The notes under the pieces: generated by a model
What the model was told of the DNA's origin: nothing
The model's database searches: none
What the model saw: only the letters and a program-made list of their open reading frames with translations
Assembly: GCA_963669155.1 (NCBI GenBank)
Contig: OZ022585.1
Location: 4,995,024-5,059,023, forward strand
Source: Arbacia lixula
Taxonomy: Eukaryota > Echinodermata > Echinoidea > Arbacioida > Arbaciidae
Length of the DNA: 64,000 nt
Reading direction: 5' to 3'
Program-made: the position numbers and the translations under genes
Part shown: piece after piece, positions 1 to 11,850 of the stretch
Layout: the number at the start of each line of letters is the position of its first letter
Position numbering within the stretch: the stretch's first letter is position 1

Positions 1-268
1 GTAGGGCTAGCAGAATCCACGTCACAGTCACTGCCACAGTCGTGGTAAACTCCAACTGTTTAATAAAGTGGACAGTAAGACAATGTCTGTCGACGTATGA
101 CATGCACTCTTTCACCCTTTAAGTGCCACACAAAACATATGTCTGAAGGATTTGTCTGGATTACTAATGAATACATATGTAGCAAATACTGTACATTCCT
201 ACTTTTTTGTTCAAATAATTTCATGTGTGTAGCTAATATTAAGCCCCAACTCTGCTTACTTCTCGTAG

Positions 269-478
269 GAGTGTTGGCATTGGGTTGTGCTCCATGTGCG
301 CTCGTTTCGCCAGCATCAGCGCCCCCTTCATCCTGCTTCTGAACGAGGTCTGGGGCCCTCTTCCTGTCCTCATCTTCGGAGTAAGCTCCATCGTCGCCGG
401 AATGTTCGTGGTCCTCCTCCCCGAGACTCGCGGCGCACAGCTTCCCCAAACTATCGAAGAAGGGGAAGTTTTCGGCAC
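269..478 (+). CDS. SLC22 gene 1, penultimate exon
   Basis: Acceptor tctcgtag ends at 268 and donor gtacgt starts at 479. The reading frame starts with a split codon (one base, 269). It carries TM11-TM12 and the PETRGA...TIEEGE motif typical of SLC22 proteins. Confidence 0.88.
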
Positions 479-1456
479 GTACGTTTTAAGTTTTGATTTG
501 CCGTATGCAACATTGGTTTAATTCTCCTTGCCACATGTAAGGCAAACTCGTCCCATGGTGCACCGCACAGCCACATCTGGCGTTTGTTCGCAATCATGTC
601 CGCTACCGGTAAAGTGTACTAGCATACGAGTTCGGAAACGGATATGACTGCGATCAAATTCCGAATGTGGCAGCAGTGCATCAAGGGACGAGTTTGCCAT
701 ATAGTGGTCTGGAGAATTCATCAATTTCTGACCAGTCATGCTATATCGGGGCTAAGTGGAACAAGACATAGGATATATTCATATTCATGTCAAAATGTTA
801 AATTAACCAGTTTTTAAAGATTTTGCAACAACGTAAAAGAAAATTAGTGTAAATGGCCTTGCCACACTTAAGTTTAAAGGAGTGTGATTAGCCGTAGAAG
901 ATTTAAACAGTAACCCAGTACTTATATCAAAGAATGCACCCTTGCGCCAATATAGGCCTATAGGTGTTTTATTTTGTTGGGATAGTACAACGTACAATGT
1001 ACATGTAATTTACATACGGATAATCGATAGCGTCCTGGTTCCAGACCTAATGTCGCGATGGTTAATGGCTCACTTGATCTTAGGTGCAGTGGATTTGATG
1101 GATTGAAGTCTTTCACTACCAGAAAACGTCATGCTCTATTTATCATATATTAGTAGAGCGAGAAAGCCTCAATGGCACACAAAGTGTTAAATACATGAAT
1201 TCGTTTATAACCACTATACAGCAAAATTTCCCCTTCGATCAATTACACACACGTACTGTCATCATTACTATCTATCTGTCTTAATACTCCTCTTTGACAT
1301 TCCAGGAAAAAGGACAAAAAGAGCTTCGACGTCGAGACCGTGTCAACCCCCGTGGAGAAGCAGGACAATGACCAAAAATATATCACCGAGATCAGTGAGC
1401 ACGTCAACCCTGTCTTTGAAGACGACGTCGAGTTCGAAGACGGGAAAAAAATATGA
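269..1456 (+). CDS. SLC22-type organic ion transporter, 3' end only (two last coding exons)
   Basis: CDS join(<269..478,1306..1456), ending in TGA at 1454-1456. It encodes the last transmembrane part and cytosolic tail of a major-facilitator SLC22 (organic cation/anion/carnitine type) plasma-membrane transporter. The first exon covers the [12 protein letters not shown] region, two hydrophobic segments and the family signature PETRGAQLPQTIEEGE. The last exon is a charged tail with an NPVFEDD stretch. Both exons align end to end with exons 10 and 11 of the complete gene at 12604-22656, with the same 210-bp exon length and the same phase (AC|G making Thr), so the two genes are tandem paralogues. 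Exons encoding TM1 to TM10 must lie left of position 1. The substrate cannot be told from this fragment. Confidence 0.87.
541..698. mobile_element. Foldback (MITE-like) element, copy 1 of a two-copy family
   Basis: An imperfect palindrome in the last intron of SLC22 gene 1. The left arm starts ggcaaactcgtccc and the right arm ends gggacgagtttgcc. The inner arm (tgcaccgcacagccacat) recurs, similarly inverted, at about 46019-46121. No coding capacity is seen. Confidence 0.6.
1306..1456 (+). CDS. SLC22 gene 1, last coding exon (cytosolic tail)
   Basis: Acceptor cattccag ends at 1305. The exon adds about 50 mostly charged residues and stops at TGA 1454-1456. The tail resembles the tail of the downstream paralogue (VEK...NPVFE..DVE), which supports the frame. 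Confidence 0.85.
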
Positions 1457-2269
1457 GCTCGGGAAGAGAAAAACATCGAATGAATACGTGTGCATATTGT
1501 GTGGCTATATTTTGATATGCAAGTTACATTGCACAGCTCTGTAGGTTTCAAGTGAAAAGGGAAATGTATATATATATTTCATATAACTTTGTTTTTCATC
1601 TTTTTTTTTAAATTAAGATCTGTTGGATTGCTATTAATATGACTATGTAAGCTGGTGTACAGGACTTAGTCGCTGTATTATTGGATAGGCCTCATGAATA
1701 TATTTTCCCATATATGGATTGTAAATGATAGTAAATTAATCTAAATAATGAGGCAAACAATACCAAAAAAGAGCATTCAGAAAATTTGCCAACAATCATG
1801 AATGCATAGGCCTACGTTAATCGTAATTGTATACTGAAAATCAGAGCGTACATCATTATTTCTAGGGTGCGTGTGGCTTACTCTACCATACACTATTCTT
1901 TATTGCCTCTATGAAGGGTTTCCACGCACATTAAGAGTCCTCTAAGCACAAAGGTTATAGGTTTATTTTCCATGACTTTCAAATACAAAATAAAGACAGG
2001 CAGATACAAAACACGTGTAACATTATAACACGGAAATGCATCACACCACACTATACGTGTGTTATAATATTTATGAATATATATAAATGTATATATAATT
2101 AACAAATAAAAATATCTTAAACTTATCTATATATGAATAATTACTTTCACTTGCTTTGATGGGCCCCGATGAGAGTAATACATTAGTAGAAGCATGGATA
2201 AGGGTGTGGCATCATGATAGGACAGGTGTCAAGAAGTAAAAAGGTGACACAACGTGTATACGCCTATGA

Positions 2270-2272
<3 letters not shown>

Positions 2273-2309
<37 letters not shown>
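2273..2309. repeat. (GA)n microsatellite
   Basis: A nearly uninterrupted GA dinucleotide array in the spacer downstream of SLC22 gene 1. Confidence 0.95.
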
Positions 2310-2310
<1 letters not shown>

Positions 2311-4820
2311 AAATTTTGTGTGTCTAAGTATGTGTGATACATACTACCATAATTTGTTACATGGAGACGATTTACAGTATCTACGTGTACTACATGTAGT
2401 ATAGCAAAGTATCTAAGTATCTAATTATCTACGTGTACTGCTTTCTTTATACCTTGGGAAGATATAACTGTCAACACTGGAGCGAGATCAAAGGGCAATT
2501 AGGTCATATAGCTTCCCTGTTTACATGGCTTAGTGATCCGACAATGGTATTATCGCGACCACGCCCGACAATCAAGACACACTGTGGAAGAATTAAGAGT
2601 CAATTCGTGTGCTAAAGTACATATTTAGTAGCATGAAATATAATTCTATACCACCGTTTATGATTCCAGGTTTCCCAAAATGTTTTTGTTTGGTTTAACA
2701 GATGAAAAATGAAACATCAATATGTATAATTGAAAAAGGAAACAATTCTCCATTTCGTGTCCGTAAAATGTATTTAGCGAATGTTTTCTACAGTTTTATC
2801 AACATTCTCCACCCCTCCACAAGCATAATTTATGCCTGTGTATTAAAGTAAGCTATGAAATCCATACGAAAGCTAAAAGGGTGGCAAATTTTATATCTCC
2901 TTCTTCCTTTTGTAATGGAAGTCACTGCCGAATGAGAAACTCGCTCTTTATTAAAAATTGAAAATTTAAATGAATGATAAAGTTTGTATACAATGTATTC
3001 GTCTGCTTACTATCCAACCAAATAAAACAATACATCTATCATGTCTATACATCTATAGTTACATGACTCCTGGCTGATAGGGTGTAGTGAATAAATCGTG
3101 AAAATGTGAAAATGCAACTTATCTTACATGTCATCACACTTCATTGGTCATGAAATATTCTTATTTTGTTTGTTAAATGAATAATAAGTTGAATTTAATT
3201 GAATCGAGCTTGTTTGGATAATTCCCCGCGACGGAGAAATGCTCTCTTTTCAGTTGTGTTTTACTGAGTTGAACATTTGTCGACAACGTACATCAAACAG
3301 TTTCTCGATAAAAGATATACGATGATATGCGGTCATTATCTGTACATATGCCTCCTGGATTTGAACTACGCTGTCATTGTGAGTAGGGTCATATGAGAAT
3401 AGTTAGGAACGCTTTACCAATAGCCTTTGTCACAGTATCTTCATGACAATCGTATAATCATTTAATGATCGTTTAGCTGAAGGTTATGTTGTTATCGTCT
3501 TGAAACGAGTGGGTGATTCCAAGCAATATATCTTCAGCTATCTTTCCAGTATCTTTGCACGAACCTATTAACCAGTAGCTAGATTGTATTTGTTGGAAGG
3601 CTGGGATGTGAGAGACGATGAGGGATGATTTTTGCTTGGATTTGACGTATACACAAAATCGGATGCGCAGAAGAATTTGGGGAAATATCCTCACCCCATA
3701 TGCTTGCGCAGTTGTGACAGGTAATTCCTACGATGCACCTATAAAGATTCAATCGAGGAATATTGTTACAATATGGCGATATCAAGTTGCAGTACAAAAG
3801 TCACAATTTTACAATGTTCCGCATTATATTTCATTAAAAAATTGCTTGAAACGTTACTTTCATATATTTAACTTTAAAATATATCAAACTTCTTGTTCTC
3901 TTGTTCTCATTAACTGCTTAACAATCACTTAGTGACATCATTAAAACTTCGGCAGCGAAAGCTGAAATGTATGCATGTATATGAATGCGTATGACCTATT
4001 ATAAAATCCAGGTGAACGTGACGCAATCGCGTATGCATCATATTATTGAAAGCAGTACAGCTGCTAGTACGAGACTGCTTCGAATCTGGTAGAGAACCGC
4101 GAGCTGCATCTCCAGCTCGCCTAGTTCCCCCTTAAGTTGGTGTAAGCGTTGCAAAGAGCTATTGTGTATTTTTTTTTATAGCTCTTTGCCCGTTGCAACG
4201 ATGTCCTACATTGTGCACTTGGCTACGTTCTGCAGATGCTAATCAACTACTAAGTGGACTATTGTAAATAAAACGACTTTGTAATCACGACGATATTGAG
4301 TTCTCTCTCCATGTTTACTACGGCCTTGGTACAAAGGTTACTTTATGGTAAGAATCGCATCCCTAAAAGCATCACCAGATACTAGCTGGTCATTAAGTGT
4401 TCTAATATTCATGATTACATGATATGCTACGTGCTCGTATGTGTATCATGGGCGCATTTTGTTTGAATGACAAATGTATGAATACAATACACCTTCCACT
4501 TTTTCTGTAATCGATGCATTCTTGTATCCCGCTTCTGGTGTGTTTTTGTTTCTCCCTCTTTGTTTGTCTGTCTCTGTCTGCCTGTCTGTCTGTCTGTCTG
4601 TCTCTTTATATAAAAGAGGGATTTTGGAGGTTGCGATGGCGCTGAAAGTGAAGACAAAAATTCAAATGAATACGAACGCCGAAGAAGAGTAGAATGCTGA
4701 ACATTTCGGTCACAGACCTTTATCAAGATGCTCTTTATACGACTCCCGTAATAGGTCTCTGGCCGAAATGTTGAGCATACTACTGTTTTCCGGCGTTTAT
4801 ATTTATTCATTTGTACTTTC

Positions 4821-5081
4821 ATCTATCTATCTATCTATCTATCCATCCATCCATCTCTCTACCTATCTATCTATCTGTCTATCTATCTATCTATCTATCT
4901 GTCTGTCTATCTATCTATCTATCTATCCATCTGTCTATCTATCTATCAATCTATCTATGTATCTATCTATCTGTCTATCTATCTATCTATCTATCTATCT
5001 ATCCATCCATCTATCTACCTATCTATCTATCTATCTATCCATTTGTCTATCCATCTATCAATCTATCTATGTATCTATCTG

Positions 5082-5122
<41 letters not shown>

Positions 5123-5175
5123 ATACCTCTATCTATCAATCTATATATCTATCTATCTATTTGGCTATCTATCTA
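4821..5175. repeat. (TATC)n tetranucleotide array with TGTC/CATC variants
   Basis: About 355 bp of TATC units with scattered TGTC, CATC and ACCT variants. All three forward frames stay open and read as Ile/Tyr/Leu/Ser repeats, which is a by-product of the array and not a gene. Confidence 0.95.
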
Positions 5176-5886
5176 GGAAACACACAATGTAGAATCTTAT
5201 GAGTGAAATGTCATTGGAACATGAATGTACTTACAACAAATTTAAAGGATACGATTGCGTCTGATTCGTAATCATTATGATTATTGTTATCATTGTTGTT
5301 ATTATCATTATAATTATTTATATTAATATCATCATGGTCATTATCATCATTTTAGTTATTATTTGTCATAAGTGAATTCTTGCTATTCTGAGTAAATGTA
5401 AAAACTCAGTTATACTTGTCCCAATCACCTTTTTTCATATAACGAAAGCGCGTCTTGAAGGTCAAACCTTGGCCCTCCATGTTGTGAACGCTGCCCAAAC
5501 AATGACTACTGATAACGAGCCTTATATTCAAATCGCCCCGTCTATCGGTGACGTAAGAAACTTGATAGGGCTTGCTCAAATCCTACAACGGGTACAGCTA
5601 AAGAATAAACAAAAAATCGGGGGAGCCATAAGCCCCCCCCCCCCCCCCTTGCTGTCCACCTCCCCCTTCCATAACCTGAAGATGAAATCAATATGAAACA
5701 AAAACAAGTTGTCAGCAATGTCGGCTTTTTTGCGAACCACGGCTCCAATTTGGGCCTCGATATGACGTGTTCGGATGATGTTTGCAGAAGAAAAAATGAA
5801 CGAGCGAGCTGCATGGACCTTCAGAATTGAGTACCCTTACTCCGCCTCTATCCTATCCACGCATTTAAGCCATCTCAATACGCCCC

Positions 5887-6532
5887 TTAAAGGGCCCCCT
5901 GTCATCAAAATGTATGTTGACTTCTGTTGATGCAACATAATATGTACATAACAAAATCACTTACTGTTCAATGGAAATATATGTCCTATATTTTAAAATA
6001 ATTTTTCTTTATTTTTTCTCAGCACTGATAAGCCCCGCCTCCAAAATATCCTCCAACTCAAGATTCCCCCTGTGACATCATCAACGGTAGAAATTAGCAG
6101 GATAATAGACATAATTTATGCACAAACTAAACATTGCAATGACTACCAGCAAGTGCTTATAATAGCATCACATAGCTAGCACATTTCTGACATAAGGAAA
6201 CGATTATTCCCAGATGAAAGGTTGTTAGATGGTATTGTGTGAACACATGTGATGCTCTTGTGGGCAGGTGGAGGTAGTCATTGCAATGCTTAAGTTGTGC
6301 ATAAATTCTGCTTATTATCCTGCTAATTTCTACCTTTGATGATGTCACAGGGGGAATCTTGAGTTGGAGGATATTTTGGAGGCGGGGCTTATCAGTGCTG
6401 AGAAAAAATAAAGAAAAATTATTTTAAAATATAGGACACATATTTCCATTGAACAGTAAGTGATTTTGTTATGTACATATTATGTTGCATCAACAGAAGT
6501 CAACATACATTTTGATGACAGGGGCCCTTTAA
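5887..6532. mobile_element. Long foldback element with TTAA termini
   Basis: A 646-bp near-palindrome. The left arm starts TTAAAGGGCCCCCTGTCATC and the right arm ends with its complement, GATGACAGGGGCCCTTTAA. Arms of about 260 bp pair over almost their full length around a short unpaired centre near 6160-6210. The TTAA at both ends fits a TTAA-targeting (piggyBac-like) non-autonomous element, but the family is inferred. No ORF was found. It lies about 270 bp upstream of the orphan SLC22 exon. Confidence 0.75.
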
Positions 6533-6801
6533 TACCATTACCATGGTCCATGCTATTACAAAGATATCAGAGGGCTCATCTCACTAACCTTGACCAGTCT
6601 GAATCAGTTGTGTCACTGTTAATGAACCACACTTGACATTAGGGACGTTCATGTTTTTAGCCCGTGCGCACCGTGCACCAACTTTTTGCTGTGGCGATTT
6701 TTATTTAAAAAAAACAACAACGAACCTTTTGGGATTTAATTCAAGATTTCGCTTAAACCCACCATCCCCATCGAGAAGAGTTTTTTGACGGGGAATTCAT
6801 C

Positions 6802-6951
6802 ATGAAATTTGACGATATTTTGGAAGCAATCGGCGGCTTTGGGCCGTACCAGCGATGGGCTTATGTGATGGTCTTTATCATCGCCACACCTGTGTCTTTT
6901 CATCAGATGGCGCAGATATTTCTGGCCGGGTCATCAGACCACTGGTGTGAT
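6802..6951 (+). CDS. Orphan SLC22 first coding exon (alternative first exon or remnant copy)
   Basis: ATG at 6802 opens 50 codons ending TGT GAT followed by donor gtgagt at 6952. It encodes the SLC22 N-terminus: a short cytosolic start (MKFDDILEAIGGFGPYQRW), TM1 and the GSSDHWCD entry to the extracellular loop. Length (150 bp), phase (0) and most residues match exon 1 of the gene at 12604. No matching second exon lies between 6952 and 12603, but exon 2 at 15319 is also phase 0, so splicing from here to 15319 would keep the frame. Two readings stay open: an alternative promoter and first exon of the downstream gene, or the surviving 5' end of a partly deleted tandem duplicate. The intact frame and donor favour recent use. 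Confidence 0.8.
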
Positions 6952-8639
6952 GTGAGTAATGATTCTTCAAGTGACAGAACCTCATTGCGACGATCAATTG
7001 AACATGTATTGGCTCATACCTCATCCCTTTTGTGATTCTTATAGATTTGGGCTCCAGCCTGTTTTGTCACATTTGTAAGTATTTCTTGCCATCACAACGT
7101 GGGTTGTGTCCGTTTCGGGAGGAGAACTGGAGTCGAAATCTTTAAACATGTTAAAGATATGAGACCATTATTTCCTTTTATTCGACTCCTCTCCTTTTCG
7201 TCTAAGCTCACATGATAATATCCCAATCTCAAACCGGCTTTCAACCAGTACTATTATAGTTAAAGGGTTACTAAATTTGAAAAATAAGTTCCTAATAATC
7301 TATGTAAAATCATCCACTAAAATCGAATTTCACATTTGTTTGCCGCAATAAAGTCTCATTTTGACGAAAATTTGAAAAAAACGCACGCCTCCAGTGACGT
7401 ATGAGAAGTCAAAATACCCCTGCATGGGCGTAGGAAGATTTTCAGGATGGGGGGGGGGGGGGGGATTGGAAAGGGCACAAAAAATCTCCAAGGCCAATGA
7501 GAGGAGCATTGAGGCCAATCAAAAGGGCATCCACGGCTATGGCCTTGGTGGCCTTGGATTAATTTAAGCCCTGCCCCATATTAGACCAACACTAGGAAGG
7601 GGGGGGGGGGGGTAGGGTGATAACCTTTTGGGTCTATACCCAATAGGCAATTAAAATCATGCAAGCGTATAGCGCGAGGTGATTTTTTTTTTTCTCCCTC
7701 TCGATAAAGTTACCTAAAATCACTGCATTATAAACCCTTATAAATCTCCTGAAATGATCATTTAACATGGGTTAAATAGATTAAACAAATATGGCGTCGG
7801 AGGTTCTAGGACACTAATCACGTTCGGAATTCCATATGCAGTTAAAACATGTGGGCGCAAAGCGCGAGCCATTTTTTTTTTTTCTCGATATAATGACCTG
7901 ATAGTGTAGAGTAGCCTGAGCGGATAGGCAAAGGGCGTGGTTCTAAACTTACAGAGACATTTCGATGAAGACACCCTTACTCCATAATTGCTTGTGTTGG
8001 ACTGCCCTGGGCTTTACAACTTTAAACCTTAGGGGTTTATTTTGCATATAGGTATTTACATGTTCATTTCTATAATAAAGGGAAATAATGAATATTCAAG
8101 TATCATCGGTAGCAGATAAAGGATGACAAACAGAGGAATTAAAACAAACAGATGGGGAGAGAAAGATCAAGCATAACGGTGTGCACCAATCTATAAATGT
8201 GAATTACTAAGTAGCCTGTTCACACTACAGCTCTACAATAAAAAAAAAACATTCGGAGCCTTTCTTTTATGGGTTGTTTTACAATCAGGGTATACACTAC
8301 AAAATTGGACATTATCGATATCCTGCCAAAAATGGTAAAATATACATACGAAATCTGGCGTGCCATATGATTAGGCACAGTTATCTTGAGCTTAAACAGC
8401 GAAAAACAAATAGGTAGAGCTTATTTATTTTTCAAAATAGGTCAAAATAGGTCAATTTTAGGCCATTTTCACAGTCTCATCTGACTTTTTTAAAGTTTTA
8501 GAAAGTGCATCTTGAAACTATGAAACATTAATATTGCATCAGAATAAACAACTGTTATGGGGGACAATCATTATCTATATATCTCGTGATATTTGGGCAT
8601 AGTTTAAAAATTTGGTGTGGGAGTATAAATAAGGTGCTT

Positions 8640-9790
8640 ATTCCGTCCAAAAATGTCCTCTCCGAAAACAACTGAATATTTTTTTCCCCAAAACCTTAAC
8701 TCATATTCTGCACATTATGACATACTTATTAAACCCATACACCATGTACACGTTTAATTTCCATGTAGTGCACATTTGAATTTTGAAGGTTTCGATTCCG
8801 TCCAAAATACTGTTCTCTCCGAAAAATGGCATATTTGTTGATTATTCCTACGAAACCTGCAAGTTTTCAATCCCAGATATGCTATTTTTGTGATGTAAAA
8901 AAATGTCCTTTCCGAAAAGAGGTATCCTTATCAAAAATACATATTTAACGCTTCATGTATCCATGTATCAGCAAATATTTATCACAGTGCATTAAAAGCT
9001 TGCATATATAAAAGCACCCTTGAACAAGTATTTGAAATGTACAACATATTTCAAACTTGTCATGCTGGTGTTTTTATTTTGAGGATTGATAGTCCCCTGT
9101 AAGTTTGTACTCACGTGGCTCAATTCAGAATTGTTCTTAAAGGGTTTCCTACTGTACATAAAATTTACTCATTTGTTTGAAGTTCTGATAAAGAATTATT
9201 ATTGAAAATATATTCTTGTACTTGACTCAATAATTCGATGTATCATTAATTGAAAGGGGATATTTTTCCACTATTTAACTGAGTATTTTCTACAAGTAAA
9301 AAAAAATGTCCTCTCCGATGTAAAAGTGTCCTCTCCACATTACGTTTGTTTATGCTACATATCTCATTAACCATTTATTACAGGACCTTCAAACTTTACA
9401 TACATCAAACCAACCTTAACAGATCCATTATTTGTAAAGTATACTAAATCTGGTTGAACTGGTTTGTTTAAACTGAGAATTACTCATTCTTTGTTGTCAT
9501 TTTTCCTTTTAAGTGGTGTTAGTAGAGATTCGTTCATGTAACTTAATCACTGTGCTCTAAATTTGGATTAAACAAGTCAAAGGAGAGGTTCTTTCAAGTC
9601 AGTAATCCTATTTTCCATATATCATTCACTGGTAAAACAATTGGTAAGCATTTTTATATCTACATAATGTCAAAAATGTCCTCTCCGAAAAAGAAATGTC
9701 CTCTCCGAATGATTTCTTTGACACTTCATATTTCAGTAACCATTTATCATAGAACATTCAAACTTTGCCTGCAAAAGCATCATTGACATG
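8640..9790. repeat. Diverged tandem array marked by a TCCTCTCCGAAA motif
   Basis: The motif ATGTCCTCTCCGAAA or a close variant occurs at about 8653, 8811, 8903, 9306, 9326, 9676 and 9696. The blocks starting at 9306 and 9676 match for more than 100 bp, including an internal 20-bp motif doublet and a similar ACCATTTATnA...TTCAAACTTT segment. The block at 8903 is a more distant copy. The period is roughly 370-400 bp. No ORF is preserved. Confidence 0.6.
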
Positions 9791-10429
9791 TACATTAGGG
9801 AAGTATATATAACAAACCTGGTATACATGGTCTGTAGAATTCAGGATCCTCAACTCTTTGTTGTCAGATGACCTATTTTAGGATTTCTCTCATGAAACTT
9901 GTCAATTTACTTGAATAAATGTGTTTAAAATTTTGCAAAATAAATTATTTTCTAATGTAGCATCTTTCATTTGTCAAAAATGTGTTTTACTTCCAACTAA
10001 AGATGTAATTTCTATTCAGGGTATGGCAGGATGGCATCAGAGGTCCACATGCTACAGTTTTTACACTTTAGCTCTGTTTTGATCCATAAAAAAAAGTTAA
10101 GGACATTAAGCCTCAATTTTCACTTTTCTTTACATTCAACTTGCCTACAATGTACAAGTAAAACTTACTTGATGAAGTCCGGGGAGATGAAGACGTGCAT
10201 GTGATGATCTTACTCCAATGCAAAGCAAGGCTGGTACTGTGCAGCGCAGCTATCATGCACAGCACGCGTGTCGAGACAATATCGGTCGTTGACAAATGAG
10301 CCCCCCTAGCCCTCAATAAATTTCCAAAGAATTATAAACTCTCAGTTTTAATAACAATTTGAATACTAAATCGATCTGCAGGTTATAGAAACGCATGAAG
10401 CTTCCAGCTCAGAACATAATGTGCAATAT

Positions 10430-11850
10430 TTGGGGATGGCGGGGTCAATGATAGCCTATCCGTGCCCAAACAAAATATTGGGGGGTGGGGGGCGCTCATG
10501 ATAACCGAGCCCAGCCAAAATAGTAGGGGGGGGGGGGCTCAATGATATCGGAGCCCCTCAAAAATATCGGGGGTCTCCTTGCTGCTATCGGAGCCCCACA
10601 AAAATATCGGGGGCTCCGTGATGTTATCCGAGCCCCACCAAAAACAATTGGGGGGAGGGGGACTGATTATATCTGAGCCCCATCAAAATATGGGGGGGGG
10701 GGGGAGGGGTGCTCCAGGGGTGGATCCAGCCGGCAGCAAGGGAGGGGGTCTAAAAAAGTGTGAAACTTTGAAAATCGTGCCGGTCAATTTTTCGCTCGGT
10801 TGGGGGGGGGGGGGGGGGTGGTAGTGAGCACAACTTTTTCCACCGTCACCCCCCTTGGGCGCCAGGGGAGGGGGCCAATCTTCTTTATTTATTAAAAAAA
10901 GGGTATTTTTACCTTCTTTTCTTTGCTTGGGGAGGGGGCCAGGGCCGCTCTCCCTGGATTCGCCGCGGGGCTGCTCAATGAAACCAGAGTCCCGCCAAAA
11001 TATTTGGGGGTCTCAAAGATATCCAAGATCCACCAAATATATTATTTGAGGGTCAATGATATGCAAGATCCGGTGTCTGAGCCCCCCCCCCCCCTCCCCA
11101 AATAAATATTTGTAAAATGTTTATATTTGAATGGTAAGTCTGTAGATTATAGATATACATGAGTATCATGGATAGAACATAATGATGGGGAGGAGGGGGT
11201 AAATGATAGCCGAGCCCCGCAATAAGTATTGAGGGCAACTCAATGATATCTGAGCCCCGCTTAAAATATTGGGGGCTCAATGGTATCTGAGCCTTTAAAG
11301 GGCATATGCTGTACTGGGAAGGAAAAAAAAAAGCCTTCAAAATGTAATTGTTAGCAATCTTCTTGCCAATGGTCTTAAATTCATGTATTGTCTATTTTAG
11401 AAGCTTGCTGAAAGTTGTTTGCCCAAAATAATCTACATTTGGAGTAATGAGTGATTAAATCACAAATTAAATCATAAATCCTCAAAATGTTCGGCCCAAA
11501 CATTTTGAGGATTTAATCATTAATCATTAATTACTCCATATGTGGATCATTTAAGGGCAAATAACTTTCAGCAAGCTTCTAAAATAGACAATACATGAAT
11601 TTAAGACCATTGGCAAGAAGATTGCTAACAATTACATTTTGAAGGCTTTTTTGCCTTCCCAGTACAGTATATGCCCTTTAAGGACTCAATGATATCTAAG
11701 CCCCACCAAAAAATTGGGGGGCTCATTGATATCTATAAGCCCCGCCAAAAATAATGGGGGGGGGGCTCAATGATATCTGAGCCCCCCCCCCCCCCAAAAA
11801 AAAAAAAAAAAATCGGAGGTGGGGGGGGGGAGCCCCCCCCCCCCTCCCCG
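10430..11850. repeat. GAGCCCC/GGGGCTC hairpin minisatellite
   Basis: Roughly 35-45 bp degenerate units of the form GAGCCCCgCaAAAATAT followed by GGGGgCTCAATGATATC repeat many times, each able to fold as a small hairpin. The array is interrupted by G-rich runs and by a foldback element at 11295-11681, after which the same units resume (11690-11850). Confidence 0.75.
11295..11681. mobile_element. TTAA-ended foldback element, family 1, copy a
   Basis: Starts TTAAAGGGCATATGCTGTAC and ends with the near-complement GTACAGTATATGCCCTTTAA. The arms pair over most of the length around a centre containing the palindromic TGTTCGGCC/AACATTTTGAGGATT region. The minisatellite continues on both sides, so the element inserted into an existing array. 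Other copies are at 49097, 51066 and 63202. Confidence 0.85.

Larger units (their letters stand above)
1457..5886. other. 3' flank of SLC22 gene 1 and gene-poor spacer
   Basis: No exon-like ORF with splice sites was seen. Possible polyadenylation signals AATAAA lie at 1989-1994 and 2105-2110. The stretch holds a GA microsatellite (about 2273-2309), a CTGT-rich tract (about 4565-4604), the large TATC array, and a poly-C run near 5632-5648. Confidence 0.6.

Noticed and set aside
4768-5202. Long ORFs reading Ser-Ile-Tyr-Leu repeats
   Set aside because: All three forward frames are open because of the TATC array; there is no splice or start context.
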